Origin: Candidatus Obscuribacterales bacterium
Lineage (GTDB): Bacteria > Cyanobacteriota > Vampirovibrionia > Obscuribacterales > Obscuribacteraceae
Direction: 5' to 3'
Assembly: GCA_019745415.1 (NCBI GenBank)
Contig: JAIETF010000069.1
Coordinates: forward strand, 17,262 to 81,261
DNA length: 64,000 bases
Both the position numbers and the translations under genes were made by a program. The notes under the pieces were generated by a model, which did not search any database, was not told where the DNA came from, and worked only from the letters and a program-made list of their open reading frames with translations. Of this stretch, positions 62,480 through 64,000 are shown piece after piece; the stretch's first letter is position 1; every line of letters begins with the position of its first letter.

Positions 62480-64000
62480 TTACTCGTTGTCTGGAACAGG
62501 AGCGCCTTCAGGCAAGGTGGGAGAGGTCTTCTGGTGACGTTCCGCACGACCGGTGGTGTAGTGACGTTCGTCAACAACAGTCGGTTCAACTTGGAACATG
62601 TTCATGTCACGAGGACCTTCAACACGGCCGATTTCTTCGGGCAACTTAAGCTGACCAGGAGTACCGGGCAAGATGATCTCAGGTCTGACTGCAACCACCA
62701 ATTCGCTCTCGTTTTTGTTGAAAGCTTTTGAACGGTAGAGCGCGCCCAGAACCGGAACTTCACCGAGCATCGGCAGCTTGGTCAATTCACGACCGTTGTT
62801 GGTGCTGACCAAACCGCAGAGATAAAGCTCTTGTCCAGGCTTCAGTTCGACGATGGTCTGGCTCTTTCTGGTTGTGAATCCAGGAATCTGTTGGTTGGCA
62901 GCGCCGCCCAACGAGAAGGCTAGTTCTGCAGAGAGAATTCTTTCTTCAGGAGAAATCTGCAAGTTGATGGTGCCATTTTCCTGAAGAACAGGAATCATGT
63001 TGAGCCTCATACCGAACGGTTCGAAGGTAACCGAGGTTAGAGCGGCACCAGCGGTAGCAATCTGCTGAATGATTGGAATCTCACCACCGGCCAAGAAAGC
63101 GGCTCTCTCACCAGATATGGTGACCAGGGTCGGCTCGGCAAGAACGCGGGCGCGGCGCTGGGAGATGATGCCTTGGATGGTCGGGTTGATAGAGAACTGA
63201 GGACCGGTACCGTTACCAAAGTTGGAAATACCGGTGAACATGTTGATCAAGCCGCCGGGGTTGAAAGTGGCACCACCAGGTGAGGCGAGTAGGATAGCTT
63301 GCTGAAGCAGAGACGCAGGAGCAGTCAACGGAATCGGCTGAGCGATACCGAGGGCGCCACCACCAGCAGTGGTGAAGGACACTGGTCTGAGCGCACCGAC
63401 CAACTGAGGGTTGGTGGCACCACGCTGAATCAGTGTCAAGCCAGGAACAGCGGAGAAGTCGCCGTAAGGAGCCTGGATGCCAGCTGTAGCAGCGGTCAAA
63501 CCTTGCAAGTAACGGAAACCAGGGTTGGACTGCAGAATGGCAGCAGGGTTACCCACGTTGGCTGATGGAGCAGGACCACCTATACCGAAGGCGAAACCTC
63601 TACCAGCAACACCAAAACCGAGTTGTGTACCGAGTTCGCGAGCAGCCGCCGTATTCATTTCCATGAAGGTGACGTGCAAAGCGATTAGCGGAACCTTGCG
63701 GACCTTGACGAGCGAAGTAACTCGACCACCATCGGAGACCATAACCTGGGCTTTGCCGATGTTGTTCGGGATGTTACCGAAGAAGGTGTATTGGTCAACA
63801 GAAGCGATCTGAGCGAGTCTACCGGTACCGCCACCGCCGGCCATACCGCCGCCGCCGCCAGCTCCGCCTTGTTCACCCAGTCTGCCTGCCACGATGCGGC
63901 TATTGGCGACCTGGATGTTCATGCCGCGGTCATCCATAAATACGTTGGATGCAGCGAAGGCTCTGATGATTGATTCGGGGTGGTCGACATCACCGGTCAA
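62480..64000 (-). CDS. Secretin of a type II/Tad-like export or pilus system (C-terminal part)
   Basis: The gene enters from the right edge, so the N-terminus is missing. The visible 506 residues include a ring-forming domain with VTFMEMNTAAARELG, a Gly-rich loop, then the secretin beta-barrel. The barrel has LAEPTLVTISGERAAFLAGGEIPI, GMRLNMIPVLQENGTINLQISPE, IPGFTTRKSQTIVELKPGQ and the exit motif LGEVPVLGALYRSKAF (each only part of a longer match). The TTRKSQTTVEL-like form and GMRL order resemble CpaC/RcpA of Tad pili as well as GspD. It forms an outer-membrane channel, which supports a diderm cell. Confidence 0.9.
   Translation of the reverse strand: MTGDVDHPESIIRAFAASNVFMDDRGMNIQVANSRIVAGRLGEQGGAGGGGGMAGGGGTGRLAQIASVDQYTFFGNIPNNIGKAQVMVSDGGRVTSLVKVRKVPLIALHVTFMEMNTAAARELGTQLGFGVAGRGFAFGIGGPAPSANVGNPAAILQSNPGFRYLQGLTAATAGIQAPYGDFSAVPGLTLIQRGATNPQLVGALRPVSFTTAGGGALGIAQPIPLTAPASLLQQAILLASPGGATFNPGGLINMFTGISNFGNGTGPQFSINPTIQGIISQRRARVLAEPTLVTISGERAAFLAGGEIPIIQQIATAGAALTSVTFEPFGMRLNMIPVLQENGTINLQISPEERILSAELAFSLGGAANQQIPGFTTRKSQTIVELKPGQELYLCGLVSTNNGRELTKLPMLGEVPVLGALYRSKAFNKNESELVVAVRPEIILPGTPGQLKLPEEIGRVEGPRDMNMFQVEPTVVDERHYTTGRAERHQKTSPTLPEGAPVPDNE

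Overview
This 64 kb window is ordinary chromosome from a non-photosynthetic bacterium with an outer membrane. I see no tRNA, rRNA, CRISPR array, insertion sequence or prophage. Two features point to the cyanobacterial or Firmicutes side of the tree: mini-ribonuclease III, and a YvcK/RapZ-type pair. Others fit a Gram-negative envelope related to Cyanobacteria: a pilus or type II-like secretin, a CsaB pyruvyl transferase next to a WecG/TagA glycosyltransferase, and an LmeA (DUF2993) protein. Acyl-CoA dehydrogenase, ETF and succinyl-CoA synthetase indicate heterotrophy. My best inference, at moderate confidence and from gene content only, is a Melainabacteria/Vampirovibrionia lineage such as Obscuribacterales. 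TTG and GTG starts are frequent, and several starts given here were moved to fit a Shine-Dalgarno site.

Layout. 1-4.8 kb: miaB (partial), ribD, a phosphofructokinase with pyrophosphate-type residues, and sucCD. 4.9-16.9 kb: a TPR protein, an FAD monooxygenase, a patatin lipase, the operon def - RapZ C-domain - yvcK - flavin reductase, an exported unknown protein, a DPPR-synthase-like prenyltransferase with cobU, a YgjP-like metallopeptidase and fabF. 17-22.5 kb: one 1842-residue protein of unknown function with a 66-bp tandem repeat and larger internal helical repeats. 22.9-31.4 kb: cysE, small coiled-coil and zinc-ribbon proteins, a divergent acyl-CoA dehydrogenase, rpe, a stand-alone OLD-type TOPRIM protein, a MATE transporter and a short RadC. 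31.5-42.9 kb: ispG, a sialate-esterase-like pseudoenzyme, terC, etfBA, the operon PhoR-like kinase - PhoB-like regulator - phoU - holA - LOG protein, and gpmI. 43-64 kb: a repeat-rich lipoprotein, LmeA, rph, a UbiB kinase, a zinc-ribbon membrane protein with a dual-kinase hybrid sensor, gcvPB, an RNase D-type exonuclease, glcEF, csaB-wecG-mrnC, a PAS kinase with a degenerate REC-GGDEF-REC partner, a GmhB-type phosphatase, a BlaI repressor and a secretin (partial).

The genes serve central carbon metabolism (pfk, gpmI, rpe, sucCD, gcvPB, glcEF, etf), envelope building (csaB, wecG, DPPR synthase, LmeA, secretin) and signalling (four kinase or regulator clusters). The most unusual items are proteins that keep a family fold but have lost its active residues (the esterase-like protein at 32.7-34.2 kb and the REC-GGDEF-REC protein at 59.7-61.1 kb), the lone TOPRIM protein, the lone RapZ C-domain beside a membrane-anchored YvcK, the giant repeat protein, and a CysE with a long coiled-coil tail that still ends in Gly-Ile.
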